A model generated the notes under the pieces. It was not told the DNA's origin and ran no database searches. It saw only the letters and a list, made by a program, of their open reading frames with translations. Below are positions 45,673 through 57,804 of a DNA stretch of 64,000 nucleotides, one piece after another. The position numbers and the translations under genes were made by a program. How positions within the stretch are numbered: position 1 is the first letter of the stretch; every line of letters starts with the position of its first letter. This stretch comes from Sipunculus nudus (Eukaryota > Annelida > Sipuncula > Golfingiida > Sipunculidae), in the NCBI GenBank assembly GCA_026874595.1, contig CM049311.1, positions 59,089,953 through 59,153,952 on the forward strand, read 5' to 3'.

Positions 45673-46747
45673 ATACCGTATTTATTCCGATTTGGCGATC
45701 CCCCTTATTTCTCGACCCCAAAAAATATTTAAAAGCATAATTTCTAAAATGACTCTAATTTCGCGACTGCCGACGTTTTCTGTCGATGATGTTAAGGTGA
45801 AATGCCTCTGTCTCTCACGGGCACCACAGTTTGTATCTGACTAGATTCTTATTACATTGAGCATCCACATCAAACTTGTTTCCAATAAAATTTTTGAAGA
45901 TACAAAGATGCTTTTTCATAATATATAAACATGATAAAGCGTTCAAGATCAAAATGGGTGTCCTTGATGAAGCAAACTCGGGTACCATTCTTGGTACGCA
46001 CGTGCCTCGTGTGCAATTCACGTGGGATCTTTAGCAATAATATTTAAGTATGCGGAAGGTACCCGCGGTGGAACAACTGTGACACAGTTGAAACTGTCAT
46101 ATAAGTTAAGTTTAAACGACCCCGGTTAGTTTTTGGATGGGTGACCGCACGTACCAAACAGGGCCCGATCGAGGGCATGCGGGCTAGGACCATTTCCGGT
46201 CATATATATATTAACGCGCCTTTACTTTCCTATATAAGTATTATGCAAATAAAAGTTATCTGATAACAGGCAGTTATTTTTTATAAAGTCTTCTTCCAAC
46301 TTCCGTGCAGCTGCTTTTCCCTTTTCGGCCCGCCGATATCGCCGCCTTGTGGTTTAACTTGAAACAGCTGAGTTACATGAGTTGCCGTCTATATCAAGTG
46401 ATCGTACCTATACGCGAAGTAGTGATCATTTTGTGAAGTGATTGAGCTCAGTTTGATTAATCATTTGCAGACTCCGTATAATTCATGTGAAGGTTGGAAG
46501 CCCGTTTGTAGGAAATACCGTTGAGCTAACAAACTGATAAACGACCAAATTATCACTCAATTCATATGACCGCTCGAGTGTCAGAGCGGCCCTGCGTCTC
46601 TACAGAAGATTATCAAACCGCATGCCTCTAAAATCTCGACCATCGCAAATTCTGCAGGAAGATAATTTTCAAATATCCTCCATTACCTCGACCTCTGAGA
46701 AAATTAATTATTTTTAAGTGGTAGCCAAATTAGAATAAATAAGGTAT
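45673..46747. mobile_element. 1.07-kb element with 24-bp terminal inverted repeats
   Basis: The left end ATACCGTATTTATTCC-GATTTGGC (45673-45696) and the reverse complement of the right end ATACCTTATTTATTCT-AATTTGGC (46724-46747) agree at 21 of 24 positions. The interior is richer in CG words than the surrounding intron (for example GGTACCCGCGGTGG and TTTTCGGCCCGCCGATATCG). It contains a 5S-rRNA-like stretch. No transposase frame is seen. A clear target duplication is not visible at either edge. It looks like a fairly young non-autonomous DNA transposon. Confidence 0.55.
46101..46160 (+). ncRNA. 5S-rRNA-like stretch, pseudogene or 5S-derived SINE piece
   Basis: AAGTTAAG then CCGGTTAGT and TTTTGGATGGGTGACCGC follow the order of 5S rRNA (AAGCTAAGC ... 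GGTTAGTACTTGGATGGGTGACCGC), covering the internal promoter region from box A to box C. The 5' third and the 3' end of 5S (GAATACCGGGTGCTGTAGGC) are absent. It is therefore not a working 5S gene. SINE3-type elements use a 5S-derived promoter of this kind. Confidence 0.5.
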
Positions 46748-49078
46748 TATAATAAATAACTATCGTTTATAGTTAAATGTTGGCCAGTGTGCCAATACGG
46801 AGAAAAAGGAAAGATAGGGTGTAAAGTGGGATAAATAAAAGAATAGCAGAACAAGTATTCAAGATGGTAAATACATTCAGGGGTGACCTTGCAAGTCTAG
46901 CTGGCCTGTAAAATCATATCCCTTCTATGAAAATGTCCCTAAGGTTTACTCATGTGACATCAATCTATCAATAATAGGGAGGGATATCATAGGCCAGCCT
47001 ATGTTTTTATCTGTGTAATAGGATATTTCCAGCACGTTTTAATGCAGACTTGAATTAACCCCAGAGACTAAGGGTGAGGAAGGTGACATTTTGATAAGAC
47101 TGCCACCTGTATAGCCCAGATGGTGCCCAGGGAGTCATTTTATAGATTGGTTGTATCATAGGCTATAACCCCTAGGGAAATGTCAGACCATGGGGCAGTT
47201 TGGGTGGCTGCAGGTGAATATTTCAGTTCTTTCATAATATGAAATATCTAAAAGCTTTTAGGTGTGCATCATTTTTTTTAGTTAATACAAGTTATACTGT
47301 ACATAAAACCTCAGAGAAATCATCATATGCTCAACACCTGAAAACGTCAAGAATTGTTTGTGTTAAATAAATATTAATATGCCGGAGTGTAATGAAGCCG
47401 ATGAAGAAAAACTTGCTAAAAACTTGCATAATCGGGGAAACCGGTTAAAATGGTCCAAATGGCTGAAACCGCAATTACAACAGCTATGAGTCTCGAAGCA
47501 GTGTAGTTCACAGGATTGAGTTCGGCTCTGGAATGGCATGGCTGGGTCTCCGCTGCTGGGATCAGTAGAGGGAATGTAGGTTGCTTCTGGCTTTGTGGCT
47601 GTTGGTGCTGTAGCTTTCTAAAAAAAAGGACAACCACTCGAGATGGACGGCTCCCTGCTTGGCTTGGTGTGGCACTGCGACTGTTGGCTCTGAGAACATG
47701 CTTAAGGAGCGCACAGGGCTGAGGTCTTGACTGCAGCAACCTGTAGCTGCTCGATGAGCGTATACTTCTTATGAGTTGAGGAGTGTAATGACTCCTGCTT
47801 TTAACAGAGACCAGCTGTAATCTTGAAAATAAACCATGCAAAGAAAAATATTTCATTTGTATTGATATGATCAATCTGTTCTTCCCAAGATAGCCTGAGA
47901 GCTTAGTCTACATCTATTGCTTAGCCAACCGTTATATTAACTGCATTAATGGGACACATTTCAGATTTATGTACTTATGTAGGCTATAGTAGTCAAGGTG
48001 TCATGGTTTCATAATAAGCCAATGAGTCATGTTTTTAATCCTGCCAGAAGCTCACAGACATTTATATGAAATCTCAGCAGTCAACCTCCAGAGATTAAAT
48101 CTCATGATTGGTTTATGATATGCCCTAATGATAACATATGATTCTTGCTGTTTGAGGAATTTTTACCCTCATTCAGTTGATGCGCCACGTATGGGTCATA
48201 GATGTATCCTTCAAAAAGGGAGAGATACCCTTATTGCTACATTTTGTACTGGGGTGTCAGATTAAGCGTCAGCAGAACATAACAGACCATACATCACTGG
48301 TAACTATATCTCACTAGCAGTGTGCCTGACAGCTCAGCCGGACACTTGTGTCACTATACAATATTGTCTCTGTAAACAAGAGCTTGTTTCATGTGTATTC
48401 CAACACCATCTAGACACACACCATGTATCACCCCTATAAGCAGGTAATGGGACTTGTCCAAGTTTTGTTTGGCAGAGTTCAAATAGGTTAAATGGGGTTT
48501 TGTTAGAACCACAGCCAACAGTTGGTTACTAACAGGTTGCATTTCCTGTGTTACATGAAAAAAAAAAGAGAGTAAACACTTCTTTTGCATTAAGATTTAA
48601 TCAAATCCCAGTGAAAAATTGATCAGCATTGTCTTACGATAACAGCAACAGGTAACAGCCTGAGTAGCATTATTGCTGTGTTTTGTGTGATAGATAAAAG
48701 TCCAGTTGAGGAGAACAATGGATGATAGAAAGAGCAATGTTCAGAATGGTCATGACTCATTGTATCCAGCGAGATTCCTGGGAAGTTCCCGAGTGGTCTG
48801 CTTCAGCTTTATAGGGATGCTAATATATAGCAATCAGACTGTAGAAATGCTTGTTTAACCTTGGGGTGTCGCCATGCAACCATTAGTTGGTATCTCCGAG
48901 ACAAAGGACACAGAGCTGGGCTGTGGTTGTAATATCAGACTGCAAGTATTGGTGGGGATAGAACAGAAATGCTAAGTCAGTCAGACCCGATTGAGCCAGT
49001 GCTGGCCTAGCAGAACAGTCTCTGGGGCTCCAGGGAGATTGCTGCAAGAGCTGATTGTAATTTTTCAGGAACCACAGC
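46748..49078 (+). other. NAV2: Long intron, 46.7-49.1 kb
   Basis: Contains a more GC-balanced block at 47390-47790 with the minus-strand frame described separately. The rest is ordinary intron sequence with no exon identified. Confidence 0.5.
47416..47874 (-). CDS. Open reading frame of unknown nature (152 codons)
   Basis: This is the longest frame in the window that does not come from a tandem repeat. Its product is Ser/Arg/Gln-rich with a hydrophobic stretch near the C-terminus (LIAVVIAVSAIWTIL) that could span a membrane. I recognise no domain. The GC content of 47390-47790 is higher than nearby, which might mean a retroposed fragment, a nested exon or part of a mobile element. No promoter, splice site or poly-A signal was identified that supports a gene. 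Confidence 0.15.
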   Translation of the reverse strand: MIISIQMKYFSLHGLFSRLQLVSVKSRSHYTPQLIRSIRSSSSYRLLQSRPQPCALLKHVLRANSRSATPSQAGSRPSRVVVLFFRKLQHQQPQSQKQPTFPLLIPAAETQPCHSRAELNPVNYTASRLIAVVIAVSAIWTILTGFPDYASF

Positions 49079-49136
49079 TGTCTGAGAGCAAACAGTTTGG
49101 TCTCTTCACCCGCGATGCCGCTACTCGGACAGAAAG
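49079..49136 (+). other. Weak candidate exon with start codon and phase-1 donor
   Basis: An acceptor-like TAATTTTTCAG precedes 49079, and ACAGAAAG|GTGACG follows 49136. In phase 0 it is open (EPQLSESKQFGLFTRDAATR...). As a first exon, the ATG at 49115 (GCG before it) gives MPLLGQK plus one base, again phase 1. In phase 1 entry it hits TGA, so it cannot follow the exon at 15241 directly. Chance is quite possible. Confidence 0.18.
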
Positions 49137-49424
49137 GTGACGGTTAAGGAGAAAATTAGAAATACCCAGAAGCTAGGTTTTTATGACCAACTGGAATCTG
49201 GATCCAGCCAACCATTGCACAAGCGGTCTGCTTCACCAGCAGCATGTCTGAAGGACTGCGCAGCCAAGCTCAGCCTGTCACTGGAGAGACTTTTTTTATT
49301 TGACTAATGCTGAGTCATGTCCAACTCTCATGCACATTTTGCTGCTGCATGACAATGAAGTCAGAACTGCCACTGCCATTACAATGTTTATTTACTGCTC
49401 CAAGGGTAAAAAAAAAAAATGTTT

Positions 49425-49606
49425 ACTAGCTGATCCCAATTGCATAAATATTTACTTGAAGATCCCAACATAACAGAAATACTAGCTGATTCCTCATAAA
49501 ACAAATTGTATTTTTGATCCCAATGATGTTTCACTTGCTGAAAAAATACCAGCTGATCCCACATAAAAGATTGTATAGTTGATCCCAATGATGTTTCACT
49601 TGCTGA
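49425..49606. repeat. Degenerate repeat of GCTGATCCCA...TTGATCCCAATGATG
   Basis: Two well-matched units (about 49490-49545 and 49549-49605) share AAATTGTATTTTTGATCCCA / AGATTGTATAGTTGATCCCA and AATGATGTTTCACTTGCTGA. A more diverged unit lies to the left. It gives a Trp-Asp-Gln repeating frame on the minus strand. Confidence 0.75.
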
Positions 49607-52600
49607 TTTGAAAGTCAGTTGCTTTAAATTTGATTTGTATTTATTTCAAAATAAAACAAGATGGCATACAGTAAACACTAAAACACCTTTAAATATCAGA
49701 AAACACAATATCAGCAGAATAGGACACAAAGCAAAGTGCAATAGATTAAGCACTGTATGGAGAGCCAAATATGTGATCATTTTGTTGGCAATAATAAGAA
49801 AGCACTGACTAATAATAAAAAAATAAACAACATTCTAAGTAATCAGTGTCTTGATAGGACCCTTTAGTTATCAAATGATGAGGCTTTCAATAAAAAAAAA
49901 ATAATATTTAGAAGAAAGAATAAAAAATGTCTCTTGAATTTTAAGGTGGTAAAAAAGGCAAGGATATATATCCAAGACTTGACCGCCAACAGTACATGAC
50001 TGCCATAAATATTCCTTTCCATACCTCTTTCTTCAAACCTCTATCATCTATTGTGTATTATCTGTCAGAATTCAAGACAGCGGCTGGCCTGGAGACTTTC
50101 TGCCAGTCAACAGATTATCATCAGGGCATGCTGACACATCCATCCATGATTGAATGATGCAGACAGGGATACAGAAAGGCTACCTTAAAGGCTGCTTTAA
50201 TGGAATTGGTTTTATAAGCGGGACAGGATCGGTAGAGAGAAAACAAAAATCTAGGTATATGGAAAAGATGACTTAAAACCACTGCTAAAAGGACTTGTCT
50301 GCCATGTTGCTATTAAGGATGATGTTTCATGGGATTAAAGTACTGCCAGAAAGAGAACAGGGGAGGAATCGATGGTCAATCCTGGTTCTTCTGTCATCAG
50401 CAAATTATTTAATTCACATCACAGTATTCACTGCAGGACAAAAAATATGAAGATTGAATGCAGCATATAGCGTATGACACATTTTCAGAATGACACACTG
50501 CATATAACATTAACAGCAAGAAAATGTCATGGGGAAAATGTCACAGGACAGATGGTTATTGTGAAGCTTAGTGGAGTAAATGTCAGTCGTGCAATTCACC
50601 TGAATATATGGTGATTGAACATGTGTGAGATAGTTGCAAATATATTTCAAATTATATGTGACTTTTGTGGATGAGTGCTGATGTACTAAGGAATTGACTT
50701 TTTGACTTTGAATAAAATATGACAAAAAGACGAAACATAAATAAATGATAGAGTAAAAGAACACCATTTGGCTGATGTAATAAATAAAACCATTCATAAT
50801 CAATAATAATAATAATAGTAATAATAATAATAAACCATCAATACTGGTCATATTTTTGTTCTGCTAAAGTGAATGTTTCTATTTTGTCATGTTAAGTCAA
50901 CTATAGTTACTCATATTTACCAACTGACAATGCCAGGGGTCATTAAGTTGATACCTGACAGACAAGAAGAAACACTTGAGAGAAGGTTCACATTATTTTA
51001 TTGAAATTAACCAACTACTCACTTACTATCTCAAAAACAAGTGCATCATTAATTAATGTTCACAGACCAAAAATCTGTAAAAAGGCTATGCATTAACATG
51101 TACATGAATACATAAACACCAAATGTTTTCACTTTGAGCCATTTATTTTTTACTTGCTGTTATTCGTACTTTTTTCTCATAGTATGAATTTCCAAAATTG
51201 TTCTTTTTAATATTTTATTAGAGGCTGTACATATAAATAAAGATAACTGTAATTTTCTTTAATTCACAAGTTATTAGTCTGGTTGAGTTTATCAATTACC
51301 TCAGCCAAGTGCATGTTAGAATTTCAATAGAAAATAATGCCAGAGCCAGAAACTCCAGAGTGCCAAGGCCAGAAATTCAAGAGTACTTGATGGGGAGAGC
51401 AGAATCTTTGGTTGGTATTGCAGCAGCCAGTGTTTAACAGCAGCCTGCAGCCATGATGGATGGTGGGGGGGACCGTGTGATTCATTTGTTTAATAATTAA
51501 CTGTGTGTGATTGCTGGTAAGTGTGGCACAAGAGCCTTTCAGGAAATCCATCCCGTTAAACAGTGCCAGTCTGATTGACAGCCTGACTGTGTGGGCGGGG
51601 CATCACCTTGTATCCTGTATGGACCTCTCTAGCTCCGTGTTCTCACTCACATACACATACATACATGTATATACTGTTATTGGCTTATTGTTTTGCCAGG
51701 ATTTAAATTTTGTGATCTGTGTAAAAGGGAAATGATCATGACATAAAACCATCATGACATCTAATGTTTGCTATCTGTGCCTGTTGCATGGAAAATCAAA
51801 AGATATATAATATTAGTATGAATGACAGATACATGTATATATAATATAAGTATTTATGACAGATCTGTTTTAGCGTAAATCAGAGGTTGATATTTTAGAT
51901 AATATCAGACCTTTCATGTTATCTGCCAATAATTGACAAGGATGATGTTTTGAACTAGTCACCAGGATGTCCTTCTTAGTGGTTATGCAGATGCACACCA
52001 AAAAAAATAAAAAAAGTAGCACTCCCAACAAATGGAATCCTGCAGACAGCACCAAAGTCTGACACACTCCAAAGATCAACCAACAGGAACTGCCGGACCT
52101 GTCTAGCCCTGTTTGTATCTATTATCATCAACATTAGATGATAAGGCTGTGTTTTGCAAAAAAGTACAAGGGATCTCGCACAACTTAACTTAATTTAACG
52201 ATTAAGATGAAGCTGCCAAAAATGTACTTAAATTGTTCACATAAAAGGAATGTCATCTTTCACACAGTGCTTGATTTGCTGAAAGCTGATATTTTACTAA
52301 ATTTCATGATTATTTGTTCAGATCACAGATGTGTTGTTAGCAAAATCTTGTAAAGCATGTTCGGCACAAAATGAGAAGACCTAAATCCGAGACTAAGATT
52401 GAGTGAGCCGAGAAGGACATCATCCCGTCACTTGTGAACCCAAAAATCAATAAAAATTGAGAATGATCCACACAGGCTTATATAGATGTACATTTAATCT
52501 TTATGTTCCCAAGTTTGCTCGCATGAGTCATAATATGGATTTTCTCTAAATTGAAACCATCTCATGCAAGAGAGAAATGTTTAAGGCCGTATATCATTTG

Positions 52601-55600
52601 TCGTTACATGAAAAAGATGTAGTTTTTCACAGAACAGGCAGATACAGTATGGATATGACAGGTTTTGGCAGGCAGGCAATTTGATTTTCTAGATATAGTT
52701 AGTAAATCAGAGATATACTAGAGGGAATATTGATCCTCAAGTAGGTTACCTACAGATTTTTTTCTGACTTTGAATGGTCAGACTCACAGTAGAGAGGAAC
52801 ACAGAACCAGAGATCTAGATAATTTTGATAAGGTATAAATGGTAACTAGATTCTCAAGTATAGTCTTAATACTGAAGAAGCTGCATGGAAGCCAAGTGAA
52901 ATTACTATAGGATCAGACTCTGGAGCCATTGCCATAGTAACACATCAGGCGTTGATAGAATGATAATCAGAGAAGTTTAGTTTGATAACTTAAATGATGC
53001 TAAGTAAGATTGGTTGGTATATAAATCAATGGCTAAATAATCATGCCATATCACTTTGATTTATCATGTTACTTAGATGCCTGTCTCCCCATCTTCCTGT
53101 GTTCCTGGATGAGGATGCTGTAACCTAGGTAATGATACAGACATGGTACAAGTGTTTCAACATAATCTGTTTTTTTTTTTTTTGCCTTCTGGGTCTTCTC
53201 AGAATCCTACCAAATTATATTAGCTAGGCCAGTGCTGGGTCAGCTCAGGAGGCCTGATGAAAACAGCATGTGGTTCTGACATCATTTATAACCATCTTAT
53301 ATATTGCCTGGAATACTAGAGTCTGTTCTGTTGCTACATAAGTACACCAAGAACACATAAATTTGATAACTGTGATTATATGTCTGTTGATATATTATAT
53401 CAGTTCAACAATTTACTAAGTATTAAAACACATTTTTTTTATTAATGAACATAATTATTAAAACACATTTGACATTTATAGTAAAATTATTATTGGGAAG
53501 GCACCCAGTAGAGAGCAGACCTCTGCCTGTACATATAGGGCTGGTGTTCTACCTTTGCTCGAACATTTATTGGAATCTGTTTTGTGGTTTATCATCTTCT
53601 GCAAACAGACAAACAAAGAGACACAGAGGAAAAGACAACATCCATGGAGGAAGTAACAAGTGTATGACCATGAAGGACTTCATAACTAATATTACCCAGG
53701 TCAAACCCTTTTTAGGTTTTACTGCAGATTGTCACATACTGCACTGCTTGACAGGGACTTGATGATTACTTGTTTACAGCTGTAAATGGATGTACAGAGA
53801 TGGTTAATATGGATAAGTTGGTTATCATCCCCACGATGGTTATGGTTAAATGTGAAATGAAACAAACAAATTATTCGATGATGTAGTAAATTTGCCCTGG
53901 CCATGTCAGTGTGTTTAAACAGGGAGAGATAAATAAATACTGTCTGTATAACAGGAGGTATGATAATAATAAATCAGATCCTGTGATGATGAATATTTGC
54001 GGGTTGATTCATCCTGCATGAGCATGGTATAATCAGCTTTAGTTATGTATATATGGCAAAAATTAATGATGTATTGTCTAAAGTAGCTGATCTGACCAAA
54101 TTCTGGGATCAGTCAGTATTTTCCTAGCAGTAAAGTCATTAGTGACTATGAAAGTCTAATTAGATTAAAGATATTTAAAACTAAGGATGCAAGATAACAA
54201 TTCTCAATTTTTCATAATTATCCTACTATAATTGAAGGATTTGGGCATGATCTTAGAAAAAGGTTATTCTGTTCTAAACTTTGTCAATACCCGTCCCCTT
54301 TCTACCAGACTCTCTCTGCAGATAGATTCTCACCGGGATCCTGTCCCGAGAGTACTTTCATGTCTCATCCCATGCCCTTATAGAATCCTGACAGGTTTAT
54401 TTCTCCCAGTTTCTGAAAACTGCTCATGGGGGCTGCCATTTTGCATTCACACTAAAACCTGGATGTCACAGGAAGCAGGTCGAAATTATGGGTATACCCC
54501 TTATACAGATAATCATGGGTTTAAGAATTTTAATTTGTATGATTCAAAAGATGAATAACAATTTGACCTGTCACAAATTTAATGGTATGATTGTAGGGTG
54601 TGTGTTTAACCATGCTGGCTAAAATTTATTTATGTATTTAACATTCCAGCCAGGAAGGTTATGTTTTTACCCACGTCTGTTTTTGATTGTTTCTCTATAT
54701 GTACATGTATATATGACTTTTCATTTACAATTTTCACAAATTCCTTAATTTAAGTTTGTATGATCCCTTATTTGTATAGTATCATATTGTGTGCTACACT
54801 ACAGTGTTAGTACCAATCAATGCTTCATCATCCCTGTCTCAACAGTTAAAAAGTTTTGTATCTTCAAGGTAATACAAACATCTGGTTCTCATTATTTTGT
54901 TTATGGAGCCCTTGAAAGGATGGCATTGTGCCAAAAAACAGTGGAGGGAAATATGAAATATGAGCCTGTTGCAGGAAATCAGTAGGGCATGTAAAAAAAT
55001 ATCATCTGCTGAACTAACATAAAACTAGATGCTGGGCTAAAGCAAGAGGAAAAATATGTTTAGAAGTGAAATAACTACACAGAAAACAATTAACCTTGTG
55101 TCATCCCTACTTTTAAGAATAGACTACTCTGTTTACATTGGGAGACCATTCCCATTTGAAAAAGATAGGGATGTGCCCTATTACAGTGGCTGCACTTGAT
55201 GAATGTTCTGTCAGATTATCAGACAAAACTGGTTAACCGTGTAAGCATGTATTTTTGTTTAATATGTGTTTGCTGCCCTGTTGGTTTTGCCACTCCCCTG
55301 CCATGGTGATTAAATGAACAGTCCACCCTGGGGATGCAGTATTAATTTAGTATTGATTGATAGATGTTCAGGATTACATCTGAACAATTAATCTTATCCT
55401 GTCTATTGGTATTGGAAGCTGGTATTTACTCTGTAAAAGCCCCCATCCATTGTTAATGCTAATAGCTGTGTATAAATTTAGCTGTTATTATATTTTGATG
55501 CAAACATATTTTTGTGAGCATAAACAAATTATACTTATATCAAGTCCTGATAGCTAATTATAACTTACTGATTAAGGGAGTAGAAACTGTGGCATTTTGC

Positions 55601-56160
55601 TCTAGTTCATTACTGTTATTACGCAGTATAGATCAATATACTTAATAAGAATATTACCATATATTCTGCAATTACATGGGTGATCAGTTTATATAGACTT
55701 GTAATTTATCATTGGAAAAGCTCTTAAGTGCAGTTATTCTTGTTTTAAATCAGTTGTTTATGGACACAGAATGGATGTTTCATGACATATGAATCAACAA
55801 CAATAATTTCGAGTCATTTTATAGACAGGGAAGTAAAAATTGGACTGCCCACTGATGCAAAGATGAGATATCAGGCTAATCAGTAAAACAGGAAACTTTG
55901 CAGGGTTTCTCAAGGAAAATTGCAAAATGATGCTGTTACACAAGAAATGTTCATGTTAAATTTTTGTAAATTTCACAAGGAAGTTTCGAGCTGCAAATAG
56001 ACATGACATAAATTTGACATGCTAAGCTGAAAATCCAAAAGCAGTGTCTCTTCAGCTTTAAACCAATATGGACCAATATGGATGGTACTCTCATCAAAAG
56101 TTCTAGGTGTCAAAACATAGATAGCTGAGGTTTCATGCATTGAATTTGAATTTGAAATTA
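49607..56160 (+). other. NAV2: Long intron, 49.6-56.2 kb
   Basis: No navigator exon is found. A (TAA)n run lies at about 50801-50834 and a T-run at 53171-53183. The frames at 50510-50851, 53445-53762 and 54232-54558 have no domain and no supported splice sites. Composition is AT-rich throughout. Confidence 0.5.
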
Positions 56161-56817
56161 TGGTTAATTATTATAAGACAAAAAGGTAGTCTGGTTAATT
56201 AATATAAGACTAAAAGGTAGTCTGGTTAATTAATATAAGACAAAAAGGTGGTCTGGTTAATTAATATAAGACAAAAAGGTAGTCTGGTTAATTGATATAA
56301 GACAAAAAGGTAGTCTGGTTAATTGATATAAGACAAAAAGGTAGTCTGGTTAATTGATATAAGACAAAAAGGTAGTCTGGTTAATTAATATAAGACAAAA
56401 AGGTAGTCTGGTTAATTAATATAAGACAAAAAGGTAGTCTGGTTAATTAATATAAGACAAAAAGGTAGCCTGGTTAATTGATATAAGACAAAAAGGTAGC
56501 CTGGTTAATTAATATAAGACAAAAAGGTAGCCTGGTTAATTAATATAAGACAAAAAGGTAGCCTGGTTAATTAATATAAGACAAAAAGGTAGCCTGGTTA
56601 ATTAATATAAGACAAAAAGGTAGCCTGGTTAATTAATATAAGACAAAAAGGTAGCCTGGTTAATTAATATAAGACAAAAAGGTAGTCTGGTTAATTAATA
56701 TAAGACAAAAAGGTAGTCTGGTTAATTAATATAAGACACAATAGGTAGTCTAGTTAATTAATATAAGACACAAAAGGTAGTCTGGTTAATTAATATAAGA
56801 CACAAAAGGTAGTCTGG
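56161..56817. repeat. 31-bp minisatellite, 21 copies
   Basis: The unit contains GGTTAATTAATATAAGACAA then AAAGGTAGTCT. I count 21 copies. Variants fall in blocks: GTAGTCT at both ends and GTAGCCT in the middle (about 56466-56660); TTAATTGATATAAG is mixed with TTAATTAATATAAG. Blocks of this kind show local spreading of variants by unequal exchange. Most units hold TTAATTAA. Confidence 0.97.
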
Positions 56818-56879
56818 GGTGAAACTTTTAGTTAACACCACAGTCTTAATCATCTTGCCATACAGTTATTAGGGTATTC

Positions 56880-57803
56880 TGGCTCAGTGATACAGGTTAC
56901 AACATTGGTAAAGTTCTTAAGACCAAAGAGCAACCAGTATAACAATGTTTTGAAATAACCACAAAGACAATGGTCATAATGATGGTGACATTCTTAAAGG
57001 TAAAAACGTGTTATAACTATGGTAAGACTCTAAAGACCGAAGATCAGTTGCCATATTTGTGTCAAGGTTGTTTAGACCAAAGATCTGAGGCAAATAATTT
57101 AAACTGTTAAGACAACAAGACCATGGTCATAACTGAGGCAGTTTGAGGCAGTTAACACCAAAAGACTAAGATTATATCTTGGGCAATTTGAGGCTGTTAA
57201 GAGGGAAATACAATAATCATAATTGATACAGCTTTAAACTGTAAAGACTGAAGACCACGTTGAAAAAAAAATTAACCGAGGCAATTTAGGGTTATTAAGA
57301 CCAAAAGACCACAGTTATTACTGATGCACTTCAAGGCTGTTAAGACCAAAAGACAATGGTGTTACCTGAGTCAATATAAGGTTGTTAAGACCAAAGGATA
57401 ATGGTCATAACTGATACAGTTTGAAACTATCAAGACCTAAAGTTAATGTTAAAAAAAGAATAACTAATCTAATATAAGGCTGTAAAGACCAAAATACCAT
57501 GTTCATAACTAAGGCAGTTTAAAAACTTAAGACCAAAATACCATGGTTATAACTGAGGCAATATAAGACTGTTAAGACCAAAAGATCATGGTCATAAATG
57601 CGGCAAATTTAGGCTGTTAAGACCAAAAGATCATGGTCATAAATGCGGCAAATTAAGGCTGTTAAGACCAAAAGATCATGGTCATAAATGCGGCAAATTA
57701 AGGCTCTTAAGACCAAAAGTTCATGGTCATAAATGCGGCAAATTAAGGCTGTTAAGGGCAAAAGAATTGGTCATAATGTTGTCAGGGTTCTTAAGGCCAA
57801 AAG
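56880..57803. repeat. About 45-bp tandem repeat, old on the left and fresh on the right
   Basis: GTTAAGACCAAAAGA and CATGGTCATAA with GGCAATTTAAGGCT recur throughout. Units on the left are strongly diverged. The four to five units at about 57560-57770 are almost identical, with ATGCGGCAAATTAAGGCT and period 45. It leads directly into the 40-bp array. Confidence 0.85.
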
Positions 57804-57804
57804 C

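Noticed and set aside
46101-46160. Functional 5S rRNA gene
   Set aside because: The first third and the 3' end of 5S are missing and the segment lies inside an inverted-repeat element.
53445-53762. 105-codon frame as a gene
   Set aside because: No known domain, biased composition, no supported splice sites.
54232-54558. 108-codon frame as a navigator exon
   Set aside because: No acceptor at the start, no donor at the end, and no navigator-like sequence.
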